A DNA stretch of 64,000 bases from NCBI RefSeq assembly GCF_012910955.1, contig NZ_WTVQ01000014.1:47754-111753 (forward strand), written 5' to 3'. A program made the translations under genes and the position numbers. Each line of letters starts with the position of its first letter. Position 1 is the stretch's first letter. Of the stretch, positions 1 to 8,741 are shown piece by piece. The notes below the pieces were generated by a model. The model saw only the letters and a program-made list of their open reading frames with translations, searched no databases and was not told the origin of the DNA. This stretch comes from Aromatoleum diolicum. GTDB lineage: Bacteria; Pseudomonadota; Gammaproteobacteria; Burkholderiales; Rhodocyclaceae.

Positions 1-1
1 C

Positions 2-784
2 ACTCTGGCTACGTCCGCGTCGGTTCACCTGGTTGACGCGGGTTCGGCTGGCGAGGCGCTTGATGACGCAGCGCTCAAGCGCGCGGACGTGGTCATTGCG
101 GTGGGTGCCGAAGCCGCCGACCTGCTGGCTGCACGCAGCAGCGTGCCGATCCTGGCGGTGCTGATTTCGAGCCAGAATCTGCGCGCGCTGCAGATGCGCC
201 ATCCGCGGACGAAACTCGGCGGAATCGTGCTCGATCAACCGCTGGCGCGCCACATGCGCCTGATTCATGCAACGCTGCCGAAGGCGACCCGTGTCGGCGT
301 ATTGCTTGGTCCGCAGTCGGTCGCGATGCGTCCCGCCCTGCTCGACGCCGGTGTCAAGAGGGGGCTGACGCTCAACTTCGAACAAATTGACGACACCGAC
401 GGCTTGCTTCCGGCGCTCGAACGTCTGCTTGAGAGCTCGGACGTCATTCTGGCTGTGCCTGACCCCGTCGCCTACAGTGCCAGTACCGCGCGGCCAATCC
501 TGCTCACGACCTACCGCTACCGCAGACCCTTGATCGGCTACTCACAGGCCTACGTCACCGCTGGCGCAATTGCAGCGGTATACAGCGCCCCGGCTGATAT
601 CGCCCGGCAGGTGGCAGAGTGGCTCGTCGGATCCCAGACGCCCGTGCGTATCGAACTACCAACGGCAGATACACCGCGCTACTTCAGTGTTGGCGTCAAT
701 CAGCACGTTGCGCGCTCGCTGATGGTTCCACTTCCGGACAGCGCACTGCTGGCAGACATGGTCGACAAGCGGAGACAGCCATGA
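2..784 (+). CDS. ABC-type periplasmic substrate-binding protein, C-terminal part (5' end outside window)
   Basis: The frame is open from the window edge, so only the C-terminal part (about 260 residues) is visible. It reads like the periplasmic binding-protein fold of ABC_sub_bind proteins: alternating hydrophobic strands, an early stretch VVIAVGAEAADLL, then a central VGVLLGPQS strand typical of the second lobe. No permease or ATPase gene follows. Instead the stop codon overlaps (ATGA) the start of a membrane diguanylate cyclase, so the two are probably translated together and the binding protein may act as a ligand sensor for the cyclase rather than in transport. The ligand is unknown and the family call is moderate. 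Confidence 0.6.
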   Translation, partial: TLATSASVHLVDAGSAGEALDDAALKRADVVIAVGAEAADLLAARSSVPILAVLISSQNLRALQMRHPRTKLGGIVLDQPLARHMRLIHATLPKATRVGVLLGPQSVAMRPALLDAGVKRGLTLNFEQIDDTDGLLPALERLLESSDVILAVPDPVAYSASTARPILLTTYRYRRPLIGYSQAYVTAGAIAAVYSAPADIARQVAEWLVGSQTPVRIELPTADTPRYFSVGVNQHVARSLMVPLPDSALLADMVDKRRQP

Positions 785-2148
785 GGCGTCTCGCCCGTAT
801 CTCCCTTCACAACCGCCTGCTGCTGGTTGCGCTGCTGCCCGCGGCACTGCTGGCGACGCTCGTGACGGCGCTCGTACTCTACCGCGGTACCCGCACGCTC
901 GACCAGGCGCTGCACGACCACGGTAACGCCATCGTCAGCTTTCTCGCGCCGGCAGCGGAGTATGGAGTGATCGCCGGCAACCGGGCCACTCTCGCGTCGT
1001 TGCTTGAGGCCGCAATGGACCAGCGCGAGGTGAGTGCCGGAGCGATCTATAACGAGCAGGGGGTGCTGCTCGCCAGCAAGGGGCGCTTCACGGTACTCGA
1101 ACCCGAAGTGCTGCACACCGTGCATCAGGGAGAGGTGCCTGACACCGCACCGGAGATATTCGCAGTGATCGCCCCGATCGTGTCGGCGAGCATCAACATC
1201 GAGGACGAATTCCAGGCCGGTACGGCCGCCAGCCCGCAGGAGGGCACGCGAACGATAGGTTGGGTTCATGTCGAACTCGACACGCGTCCGTCCGCGCGCG
1301 AAAAGAACGCAATCATCGGCGCCTCCTTGCTACTGGTTGTTGCCGGTCTCGCGGTGACAGGACTTATCGCGGTGCGACTGGCCCGCTCGGTGTCCCGGCC
1401 GGTCGCGGGCCTGGTACAGGGCGTCGAACAGATGGCGGCCGGCGTTCTTGACGTCGCGATTCCCGAGCACGCGACCAGCAAGGAACTGGCAGCCCTCGAA
1501 CACGGTTTCAATACCATGGCACGTGCGATCTCGGATAACCAGCGCACGCTGCAAACACGCATTGATGATGCAACCGCCCTACTCGCCTATCAGGCGCAGC
1601 ACGACCCCCTGACCGGCCTGCCCAACCGCCGCGTGTTCGAACAAAAACTGGAGGAGTGTGTGGCTGCGTCACGCCGGGCCGGTGACCACGGAGCACTGTG
1701 CTTCATCGACCTGGACCGCTTCAAGATCGTGAACGACACCTGCGGACACGCCGCTGGCGACGATCTGCTGATGCGCATTGCGCTACTCATCCAGCAGCGC
1801 GTACGCGAGCAGGACATCGTCTGCCGCATCGGCGGTGACGAATTTGCGCTGATCCTGCGAGCCTGTAGTCGAGTCGATGCACTACGCCTTGCCGAACATC
1901 TGCGCGAGGGGATCGCCGCGTTCGAGTTCGAGTACCAGGACCGCAGTTTCTCGATCGGCGCCAGTATCGGCATGACGTATATCGACGGTAGCCAGATCGA
2001 CCCGTCGGAGATTCTCATCGCCGCCGACGCCGCGTGCTATGAAGCCAAGCGAAGCGGTCGCAACCAGGTAGTGGAATACGTCGTCAGACCCGATGACAAC
2101 GCAACCGAGCCCCCCCCACAGGGAATATCCGGCGAACACGTTTCCTGA
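781..2148 (+). CDS. Membrane-bound diguanylate cyclase (periplasmic sensor, HAMP, GGDEF)
   Basis: 455 residues. Membrane segments lie at about 13-34 and 178-200 and flank a periplasmic region resembling a CHASE8-type sensor. A HAMP linker (about 200-255) and a C-terminal GGDEF domain follow. The active-site motif RIGGDEF is intact at 349-355, and RxxD (R342, D345) sits five residues upstream, as in a product-inhibition I-site, so the protein should make cyclic di-GMP and be feedback controlled. No EAL domain is present. The start was chosen because ATG overlaps the stop of the preceding binding-protein gene, which gives a membrane anchor directly at the N terminus. Confidence 0.88.
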   Translation: MRRLARISLHNRLLLVALLPAALLATLVTALVLYRGTRTLDQALHDHGNAIVSFLAPAAEYGVIAGNRATLASLLEAAMDQREVSAGAIYNEQGVLLASKGRFTVLEPEVLHTVHQGEVPDTAPEIFAVIAPIVSASINIEDEFQAGTAASPQEGTRTIGWVHVELDTRPSAREKNAIIGASLLLVVAGLAVTGLIAVRLARSVSRPVAGLVQGVEQMAAGVLDVAIPEHATSKELAALEHGFNTMARAISDNQRTLQTRIDDATALLAYQAQHDPLTGLPNRRVFEQKLEECVAASRRAGDHGALCFIDLDRFKIVNDTCGHAAGDDLLMRIALLIQQRVREQDIVCRIGGDEFALILRACSRVDALRLAEHLREGIAAFEFEYQDRSFSIGASIGMTYIDGSQIDPSEILIAADAACYEAKRSGRNQVVEYVVRPDDNATEPPPQGISGEHVS

Positions 2149-2221
2149 CGTTTTGCTCGCCCCCTCCTATCGACGAGCGGGACCGACGCACCGCATCGCG
2201 TATACTCCCGGCGCTTCGATC

Positions 2222-3055
2222 ATGCCCGTCGACCACTACGAAAACTTTCCTGTCGCCTCGCTGTTGCTGCCGGCTCGCCTGCGCGAGCCGGTGGAGGCGA
2301 TATACGCCTTCGCGCGCAGCGCCGATGACATTGCCGACGAAGGCGATGCACCGGCGCTGATAAGGCTGGCGCGCCTCAACGACTACCGCAACGAACTCAA
2401 CGCCATCGAACGCGGCGATGTGCCGCGCGACGCGTCGCTGGCGCCGATCTTTGCCCGTCTGGGGCGCAATATCAGCGCACACCGGCTGCCGCTGCAGTAC
2501 TTCCGTGACCTGCTTGACGCGTTCAGCCAGGATGTCGGCAAGACGCGCTACGCCGATTTCGCGGAGCTCGGCGACTACTGCCGGCGATCGGCCAACCCGG
2601 TCGGGCGCCTGCTGCTGCACCTGTACGATGCCACGACGCCCGACAACATGCGCCGTTCGGACCTGATCTGTACCAGTCTGCAGTTGATCAATTTCTGGCA
2701 GGACGTCGCGATCGACTGGCAGAAACACCGCATCTACCTACCGGCCGATGACATGGCACGCTTCGGTGTTGGCGAAGCGCATCTCGACGCCCGGAATTGT
2801 GACAATGCGTGGCGCGCGCTGATGGACTTCCAGGTGAAACGTGCGCGGGCGATGATGCTGGAAGGCGCCCCGCTCGCCCGCCGCCTGCCCGGCCGCATCG
2901 GCTGGGAACTGCGCCTGATGGTGCTCGGCGGACTGCGCATCCTCGAGCGCATCGAAGCTGCGGATTACGACGTGTTTCGCCATCGCCCCGTCCTGAACAA
3001 GACCGACTGGCCGCTGCTCGCCTGGCGCGCCATGCGTTACCAAGGAATGAAATGA
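2222..3055 (+). CDS. hpnC: Squalene synthase HpnC (hydroxysqualene synthase)
   Basis: 277 residues of the trans-isoprenyl diphosphate synthase/phytoene-squalene synthase family. The two aspartate-rich motifs are visible as SADDIADEGD near residues 40-50 and NFWQDVAIDWQKHRIYLP in the second half. In the HpnCDE route, HpnD makes presqualene diphosphate from two farnesyl diphosphates, HpnC converts it to hydroxysqualene, and HpnE reduces that to squalene for hopanoids. It overlaps hpnD by four bases. The ATG at 2222 gives MPVDHYENFPVAS, the usual HpnC N terminus; the longer upstream frame would run into the cyclase gene. Confidence 0.93.
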   Translation: MPVDHYENFPVASLLLPARLREPVEAIYAFARSADDIADEGDAPALIRLARLNDYRNELNAIERGDVPRDASLAPIFARLGRNISAHRLPLQYFRDLLDAFSQDVGKTRYADFAELGDYCRRSANPVGRLLLHLYDATTPDNMRRSDLICTSLQLINFWQDVAIDWQKHRIYLPADDMARFGVGEAHLDARNCDNAWRALMDFQVKRARAMMLEGAPLARRLPGRIGWELRLMVLGGLRILERIEAADYDVFRHRPVLNKTDWPLLAWRAMRYQGMK

Positions 3056-3885
3056 ATCCGCACGAATACTGCCAGGACAAGGCTGCTAAGAGCGGCTCCA
3101 GCTTCTACTACAGCTTCATGTTTCTGCCGCCCGAGCGGCGCGCGGCAATCACTGCGCTGTACGCCTTCTGCCGCGAGGTCGACGACGTGGTTGACGAATG
3201 CCACGACGTGTCGCTTGCGCAGACCAAACTCGACTGGTGGCGCAAGGAAGTGTCGCGAGCCTATTCCGGTGACCCCGCACATCCGGTCGGGATGGCATTG
3301 AAGGACGTGATTGGGCGCTTCAATCTGCCGCTCGAACAGCTGATCGAGATCATCGACGGCATGGAGATGGATCTCACACAGAGCCGCTATCTCGACTTCA
3401 AGGGTCTGCAGCTGTACTGCTACCGCGTCGCCAGCGTAGTCGGCCTGCTCGCGGCGGAGATCTTCGGCTATCAGGATCGCCAGACATTGAAGTACGCACA
3501 CGACCTCGGCATGGCCTTCCAGCTCACCAACATCATCCGCGACGTCGGCGAAGACGCGCGGCGCGGGCGCATCTATCTGCCGATTGATGATCTGCAGCGT
3601 TTCAAGGTCCCGGCGAGCCAGATCATGGAGGCGCGCTACGACGACAACTTCCGTCAGCTAATGGCATTTCAGGCCGAGCGCGCGCAGCAGTATTACGACC
3701 AGGCCTTCGCGCAGCTGCCTGCCGCTGACCGCAAGAGCCAGCGCCCCGGCCTGGTGATGGCGGCGATCTATCGCACGCTGCTGAAGGAAATCGCGAACGA
3801 CGGCTTCCAGGTGCTGGACCGGCGCACCTCACTGACGCCGGTGCGCAAGCTCTGGATCGCCGGAACGACATGGGTTCGCGCATGA
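3052..3885 (+). CDS. hpnD: Presqualene diphosphate synthase HpnD
   Basis: 277 residues, squalene/phytoene synthase family. Both metal-binding aspartate motifs are clear: CREVDDVVDE near residue 45 and TNIIRDVGEDARRGRIYLP near 160-180. It should condense two farnesyl diphosphate molecules to presqualene diphosphate, the first committed step of squalene formation. The ATG overlaps the end of hpnC and hpnE follows after 31 bases, so the three genes form one operon. A squalene-hopene cyclase gene is not in this window and must lie elsewhere if hopanoids are made. Confidence 0.94.
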   Translation: MNPHEYCQDKAAKSGSSFYYSFMFLPPERRAAITALYAFCREVDDVVDECHDVSLAQTKLDWWRKEVSRAYSGDPAHPVGMALKDVIGRFNLPLEQLIEIIDGMEMDLTQSRYLDFKGLQLYCYRVASVVGLLAAEIFGYQDRQTLKYAHDLGMAFQLTNIIRDVGEDARRGRIYLPIDDLQRFKVPASQIMEARYDDNFRQLMAFQAERAQQYYDQAFAQLPAADRKSQRPGLVMAAIYRTLLKEIANDGFQVLDRRTSLTPVRKLWIAGTTWVRA

Positions 3886-3916
3886 GCAGCTGCGGCCTCG
3901 CGAAGGTCCGCAGCCA

Positions 3917-5227
3917 GTGACACAGTCCGTCGCGATCATCGGCGCCGGCTATGCGGGCCTTGCTTGCGCGGTGGAACTCGCGCGGCGGCGCGTGCCGGTC
4001 ACCTTGTTCGAACGCTCGCACACACTGGGCGGGCGAGCGCGGGTAGTGGCGAAAGACGGTTGGCGGGTCGATAACGGTCAGCACATTCTGCTGGGCGCCT
4101 ATACCGAACTGATGCGCCTGTTGCGCCTCACGGGCGGTTCGCCGAAGGAGCTGGCGCATTTGCCACTGACGCTGCACACCCCGAGGCATCTGCACCTGCA
4201 GGCCGCGAGAATCCCGGCGCCCTTCCACCTTGCGATCGGCCTGTTGCGGGCGAGCGGCCTGAGCTGGGGTGACCGCCTGGCTATGGTGCGACTGATGCGG
4301 GTGCTCAAGAAGCGTCGTTTCCGCGTCGACTCGGATCAGAGCGTCGACGCTTTGCTACGCGAAACGCGGCAGACCCCGAACCTCGTCAGGTTGGTCTGGG
4401 AGCCACTGTGCGTTGCCGCGCTGAATACGCCGATTGCCGAAGCCTCCGCGCAGATCTTTGCCAATGTGCTTCGGGACAGTCTCGCCGCGGGCGCGGCGGC
4501 CAGCGAACTGCTGATCCCGCGTGTCGATCTGTCGGAGCTCTTTCCGGTGCCGGCAGCGCGTTTCCTCGCGGTGCGCCGCGGCAAGTTGCGCACGGGCACG
4601 CCGATCGAAGGGATCCACCGCGTTGCGGGCGGCTTCCGGCTGGAGGGCGATCCGGCGCCGAAACAGGTCTATGCGCAGGTGGTGCTTGCGACCGCACCGC
4701 ACCATGCCGGCGTGCTGCTCGCCTCGGTCGGCGACTGCGATCGGCTGGCCGCGATGATCGGTGCGCTGCCGAGCGAGCCGATCACCACGGTGTACCTCGC
4801 ACTGGGCAATACAGTGCATCTTCCCTTCCCGATGATCGGGCTCGCGCAGGGGCCGGCACAATGGGCCTTCGATCGCGGGCAGCTTGGCGGCCCGACCGGA
4901 CTCCTTGCGTGCGTGATCAGCGCACACGGACCGTACGAATCGCTGTCGCGCGAAGATCTGCTACTGGCCGTGCATGCGCAGCTCGAACAGGAACTCGGCC
5001 GTCGCCTGCCCGCTCCGGAATGGTCGCAGATCATTACCGAAAAGCGCGCCACCTTCGCCTGCCGCCCGGGTTTGATGCGCCCCGGCGCACAAACACCGGT
5101 GCCCGGGCTGTGGCTGGCCGGCGACTATCTTGACTCGGACTATCCGGCAACGCTGGAATCAGCAGTACGTTCAGGGGTCGCAACGGCGAAGCGCGTGCTT
5201 CGCCGCATGGCGAGCGCAAACGCCTGA
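3917..5227 (+). CDS. hpnE: Hydroxysqualene dehydroxylase HpnE (FAD-dependent)
   Basis: 436 residues starting at a GTG codon. The N terminus holds a dinucleotide-binding fold, AIIGAGYAGLACAVELARR, followed by FERSHTLGGRARV, typical of phytoene desaturase/amine oxidase flavoproteins. A C-terminal FAD-contact region reads WLAGDYLDSDYPATLESAVRSG. HpnE reduces hydroxysqualene to squalene with a flavin, completing the HpnCDE route. It is the third gene of the operon and converges on the ABC ATPase gene 14 bases downstream. Confidence 0.92.
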   Translation: MTQSVAIIGAGYAGLACAVELARRRVPVTLFERSHTLGGRARVVAKDGWRVDNGQHILLGAYTELMRLLRLTGGSPKELAHLPLTLHTPRHLHLQAARIPAPFHLAIGLLRASGLSWGDRLAMVRLMRVLKKRRFRVDSDQSVDALLRETRQTPNLVRLVWEPLCVAALNTPIAEASAQIFANVLRDSLAAGAAASELLIPRVDLSELFPVPAARFLAVRRGKLRTGTPIEGIHRVAGGFRLEGDPAPKQVYAQVVLATAPHHAGVLLASVGDCDRLAAMIGALPSEPITTVYLALGNTVHLPFPMIGLAQGPAQWAFDRGQLGGPTGLLACVISAHGPYESLSREDLLLAVHAQLEQELGRRLPAPEWSQIITEKRATFACRPGLMRPGAQTPVPGLWLAGDYLDSDYPATLESAVRSGVATAKRVLRRMASANA

Positions 5228-5241
5228 ACTTCAGGCTGCGC

Positions 5242-5922
5242 TCAGCTGACGCGCACGCGCTGCTCATCGAGCCGACCTGCCTGCATGTGCAGGACGCGGT
5301 CGCAGCGCGCCGCGAGCGACTCGTCGTGCGTGACGAGGATCAACGTCGTACCCGATTCGCGGTTGAGCACGAAAATGAGCTCGATGATCGCTTCGCCGGT
5401 CGCCGCATCCAGGTTGCCGGTCGGCTCGTCGGCCAACAGCAGTCGCGGACTGGGCGCGAAGGCACGAGCCAGCGCCACGCGCTGCTGCTCGCCGCCCGAC
5501 AGGTGCTTGGGGTAATGGCGCAGGCGGTCACCGAGGCCGACCCGCTCCAGCCACTGGCGGGCGATGCCTGCGGCCTTGTCTACGCCGGCAAGCTCCAGCG
5601 GCAGCATGACGTTTTCGAGCGCGGTCAGCGCCGGCAGCAACTGGAAGGACTGGAACACGAAACCCACCGATTCGCCGCGCAACGCCGCACGGGAATCCTC
5701 GTCGAGGGCGAACAGTTCCGTACCCTGGATGCGGACGCTGCCGGAACTGGGAACATCCAGCCCGGCGAGTAATCCGAGCAAGGTGGATTTGCCCGATCCC
5801 GATGCGCCGACAATTGCGACCGACTCCCCGGCGCTTACACTGAACGAAACATCCTGCAAAATCTTCAGTGTTCCCGGACCGTCGGTCAGAGGGACGCTTT
5901 TCGACAAGCCGGTGACTTCCAT
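5242..5922 (-). CDS. ABC transporter ATP-binding protein, YbbA/LolD type
   Basis: 226 residues. The Walker A motif GASGSGKST, the Q-loop VFQSFQLLP, the signature LSGGEQQRVALARAF and Walker B LLLADEPTGNLD are all intact. The sequence closely follows E. coli YbbA, which also lies divergent from tesA, so the synteny is conserved. In E. coli the permease gene ybbP follows directly; here the gene ends against hpnE and no permease is present, so it is an orphan ATPase in this window. The start at 5922 (MEVTGLSKSVPL) was preferred to the ATG at 5958, which would overlap the tesA start. Confidence 0.88.
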   Translation of the reverse strand: MEVTGLSKSVPLTDGPGTLKILQDVSFSVSAGESVAIVGASGSGKSTLLGLLAGLDVPSSGSVRIQGTELFALDEDSRAALRGESVGFVFQSFQLLPALTALENVMLPLELAGVDKAAGIARQWLERVGLGDRLRHYPKHLSGGEQQRVALARAFAPSPRLLLADEPTGNLDAATGEAIIELIFVLNRESGTTLILVTHDESLAARCDRVLHMQAGRLDEQRVRVS

Positions 5923-5941
5923 CACCGGAACGGAGAACTCA

Positions 5942-6553
5942 ATGCCGCTGCGATCCATCGTGATTTTCTTCTTCGCAATAGTGTTGTCGGGCGCCGCACA
6001 GGCGGCGACGATACTCGTGTGGGGGGACAGTCTCTCGGCAGGCTATGGTCTGCGGCCGAAAGAAGACTGGCCCACCCTGTTGCAGACGCGACTTGCGCAT
6101 GAAGGGTTCCGTCACACGGTCATTAATGCATCCGTCAGCGGTGAAACTTCTGCGGGCGGACGCTCGCGACTGCCCGCTGCGCTGGAACGCCACAAGCCTG
6201 ACCTGTTGATCCTCGAGCTCGGCGCCAACGACGGCTTACGCGGCCTGCCGCCCGGCGTGATGGCGGAAAACCTCGCGGCGATGATCCAGGTCGCGCGCAG
6301 CAGGGGTGCTAAAGTGCTGCTCGTCGGCATGCAGATGCCGCCCAACTACGGGCCGGCGTACACACGGCGATTTCATCAGACCTTCATCGACGTTGCGAAG
6401 GAACACAAGGTGCCGCTGGTGCCTTTTCTGCTCGACGGTTTTTCGGACAAGCGCGAGCTGTTCCAGCCCGACGGCATCCATCCGACCTCCGATGCGCAGG
6501 CGCTGATCGTCGAAACGGTCTGGAAGACGCTCCGCACCTTGCTCAAGAGCTGA
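5942..6553 (+). CDS. tesA: Periplasmic acyl-CoA thioesterase I / arylesterase TesA (SGNH hydrolase)
   Basis: 203 residues. A signal peptide of about 21 residues (MPLRSIVIFFFAIVLSGAAQA) precedes the SGNH hydrolase fold. Block I is WGDSLSAGYGL with the nucleophilic serine, block III contains GANDGLRG, and block V is DGIHPT with the catalytic Asp and His. TesA hydrolyses acyl thioesters and esters in the periplasm. GGAG six bases before the ATG supports the start. It lies divergent from the ybbA-like gene with only 19 bases between the two starts, so promoter elements probably fall inside coding sequence. Confidence 0.93.
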   Translation: MPLRSIVIFFFAIVLSGAAQAATILVWGDSLSAGYGLRPKEDWPTLLQTRLAHEGFRHTVINASVSGETSAGGRSRLPAALERHKPDLLILELGANDGLRGLPPGVMAENLAAMIQVARSRGAKVLLVGMQMPPNYGPAYTRRFHQTFIDVAKEHKVPLVPFLLDGFSDKRELFQPDGIHPTSDAQALIVETVWKTLRTLLKS

Positions 6554-6594
6554 AGACCGCACAGCCCGACGCACACCGGTGCGCCCGCCGAGCG

Positions 6595-7635
6595 TCATTC
6601 AACCCGCAGTACGGCGTCACCAGCCACCATCCGGCCGATGACGCGCCCTTCGCTCCCTTGGTCCTCGCGCACTGCCGCGAGCACGGTATCCACGGTATCG
6701 GCAGCGCAGGCGACCAGCAGTCCACCGCTGGTCTGAGGATCGGTAATCAGTTTGCGCTGCCATTCCGGCGCGCCCGGTATCATCTCGATCGCATCGCCAT
6801 AGCTTGCCCAATTGCGCGTCGACGCCCCCGTCGCGACGCCGTCGCGCACCAGTTTCACCGCCGCGTCGATCATCGGCAGATCGTCAAAGGCCACGCGAGC
6901 GCCGAGCTTCGATCCACGGCAAATTTCCAGCAAATGGCCGGCGAGCCCGAAGCCGGTGACATCGGTCACCGCGTGTACCCCGGTCATGCCCGCGAAACGT
7001 GTACCAACACGGTTGAGCAGCGTTGTCCAGCGCAGCATTTCGGCATAATCGGCTTCGGACAGCAGACCTTTCTTGAGCCCCGCCGACAGGATCCCGACAC
7101 CCAGCGGCTTGGTCAGGATCAGCACGTCGCCGTCCTGTGCACCGGCATTGGTCTTGACCTCGGCGGGATCGACGATGCCCAGGCCGACGAGACCGTAGAT
7201 CGGTTCCAGCACATCGATCGAATGTCCGCCAGCAATCGGGATCCCGGCGTCGCGGCAAACCGACGCGCCGCCTTCAAGGATGCGGCCGATCACTTCGGGC
7301 GGCAGCTTGTCGAGCGGCATGCCGACCAGCGCCAGCGCCATGATCGGGCGCCCCCCCATCGCATACACGTCGGACAGTGCATTGGTCGCGGCGATGCGGC
7401 CGAAATCGAAGGGGTCGTCGACGATCGGCGTGAAGAAGTCGGTCGTCGCGACGATCGCCTGGTGGTCGTTGAGCCGATACACCGCGGCATCGTCCGCGGT
7501 TTCGGTGCCCACCAGCAGGTCGGCCGGGACGATGCCGACCGGCGCATGCGCGAGGAGTTTCGACAGAACCGCCGGGGCGATTTTGCAGCCGCATCCGCCG
7601 CCGTGGGAGAATTGCGTAAGTTTGATCTGTTCCAT
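6595..7635 (-). CDS. selD: Selenide, water dikinase SelD
   Basis: 346 residues. SelD makes selenophosphate from selenide and ATP. The N terminus LTQFSHGGGCGCKIAP carries the catalytic cysteine (Cys17) as cysteine, not selenocysteine. The ATP/metal motifs DDAAVY, TTDFFTPIVDDPFDFGRIA and GGHSID are conserved, and the C-terminal DPQTSGGLL is present. The start MEQIKL at 7635 agrees with E. coli SelD; the longer frame to 7839 would cover the start of mnmH. It is divergent from mnmH with 55 bases between them, implying joint use of selenophosphate for tRNA modification. No selA, selB or selC is seen here. Confidence 0.96.
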   Translation of the reverse strand: MEQIKLTQFSHGGGCGCKIAPAVLSKLLAHAPVGIVPADLLVGTETADDAAVYRLNDHQAIVATTDFFTPIVDDPFDFGRIAATNALSDVYAMGGRPIMALALVGMPLDKLPPEVIGRILEGGASVCRDAGIPIAGGHSIDVLEPIYGLVGLGIVDPAEVKTNAGAQDGDVLILTKPLGVGILSAGLKKGLLSEADYAEMLRWTTLLNRVGTRFAGMTGVHAVTDVTGFGLAGHLLEICRGSKLGARVAFDDLPMIDAAVKLVRDGVATGASTRNWASYGDAIEMIPGAPEWQRKLITDPQTSGGLLVACAADTVDTVLAAVREDQGSEGRVIGRMVAGDAVLRVE

Positions 7636-7690
7636 GAATTCCAGGGGGAAAGTCGGTTGCCCGGCCAGCGCCGGAGCGCCGCAATGACGC

Positions 7691-8740
7691 ATGAAAAAAG
7701 GCTTCGCGACCGTAGCACAGCTCAACGCCTTTGACGAGATCATCGACGCCCGCAGCCCCGCCGAATTTGCCGAGGATCGCATTCCCGGCGCGATCAGCTG
7801 CCCGGTGCTCGACAACGAGCAACGCGCCATCGTCGGCACGATCTACAAGCAGCAATCGGCCTTCGAGGCGCGCCGCATCGGTGCCGCGATGGTTGCCGAA
7901 AATATCGCGCATCATCTGAAGACCCGTTTCCAGGACAAGCCGAAAAGCTGGCGCCCGCTCGTCTATTGCTGGCGCGGCGGCCAACGCAGCGGCTCGTTCG
8001 TAACCTGGCTGCGGCTGATCGGCTGGGACGCTTGCCAGCTGGAAGGCGGCTACAAGAACTGGCGCCGGATGGTCGTCACCGAACTCGAAACACTGCCCAA
8101 GCGCTTCGACCTGCGCGTGATCTGCGGTGCTACCGGAAGCGGCAAGACGCGCATACTCGAAGCACTCAACGCGCTCGGCGCACAGGTGCTGGACCTCGAG
8201 GATCTCGCGGCACACAAGGGATCGGTGCTGGGTGCCCTGCCGGACCGGCCGCAACCCACGCAGAAGTCCTTCGAAACGGAGTTGTTCCGGACGCTGCATG
8301 GTTTCGATCCGGCACGGCCGGTTTACGTCGAAGCCGAAAGCCGCAAGATCGGGCGCATCCAGCTTCCCGATGCAATGGTCGAGCACATGCGCGCCAGTCC
8401 CTGTGTGGCGATCGACGCGACGCGCGGGGCCCGTCTGGAGTTTCTGGTGCGCGACTATGCCTACCTGGGGGCGGATGTGGATGAGCTGCAGCAGAAAATC
8501 GGCTTTCTGAAGGGTCTGCAAAGCAACGAGACGCTGGAACGCTGGAAGGATCTCGCGGCACGGCGCGAGCTTTACACGCTGTTTGCCGAGTTCATCGACC
8601 TGCATTACGACCCGTTGTACCACCGTTCACAGAATCGGAACTTCGCCGGCTTTTCGGACGCTCCGACTTTGCCGTCCGACGATCTTTCGCCAGCGGGAAT
8701 TCGCGATCTGGCCGAACGGATACTGACGACGCACCGCTGA
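7691..8740 (+). CDS. mnmH: tRNA 2-selenouridine synthase MnmH (SelU)
   Basis: 349 residues. An N-terminal rhodanese domain carries the active-site cysteine in VYCWRGGQRSGS (Cys93), and a C-terminal P-loop domain has GATGSGKT at 146-153. MnmH replaces the sulfur of 2-thiouridine at the tRNA wobble base by selenium, via a geranylated intermediate, using selenophosphate from SelD. It is encoded divergently next to selD. mnmC, which matures the 5-position side chain of the same base, is about 20 kb away in this window. Confidence 0.95.
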   Translation: MKKGFATVAQLNAFDEIIDARSPAEFAEDRIPGAISCPVLDNEQRAIVGTIYKQQSAFEARRIGAAMVAENIAHHLKTRFQDKPKSWRPLVYCWRGGQRSGSFVTWLRLIGWDACQLEGGYKNWRRMVVTELETLPKRFDLRVICGATGSGKTRILEALNALGAQVLDLEDLAAHKGSVLGALPDRPQPTQKSFETELFRTLHGFDPARPVYVEAESRKIGRIQLPDAMVEHMRASPCVAIDATRGARLEFLVRDYAYLGADVDELQQKIGFLKGLQSNETLERWKDLAARRELYTLFAEFIDLHYDPLYHRSQNRNFAGFSDAPTLPSDDLSPAGIRDLAERILTTHR

Positions 8741-8741
8741 C

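Noticed and set aside
700..1269. Long open frame on the minus strand opposite the diguanylate cyclase
   Set aside because: It is a by-product of high GC content; the cyclase frame on the plus strand is clearly the gene, with intact GGDEF and I-site motifs.
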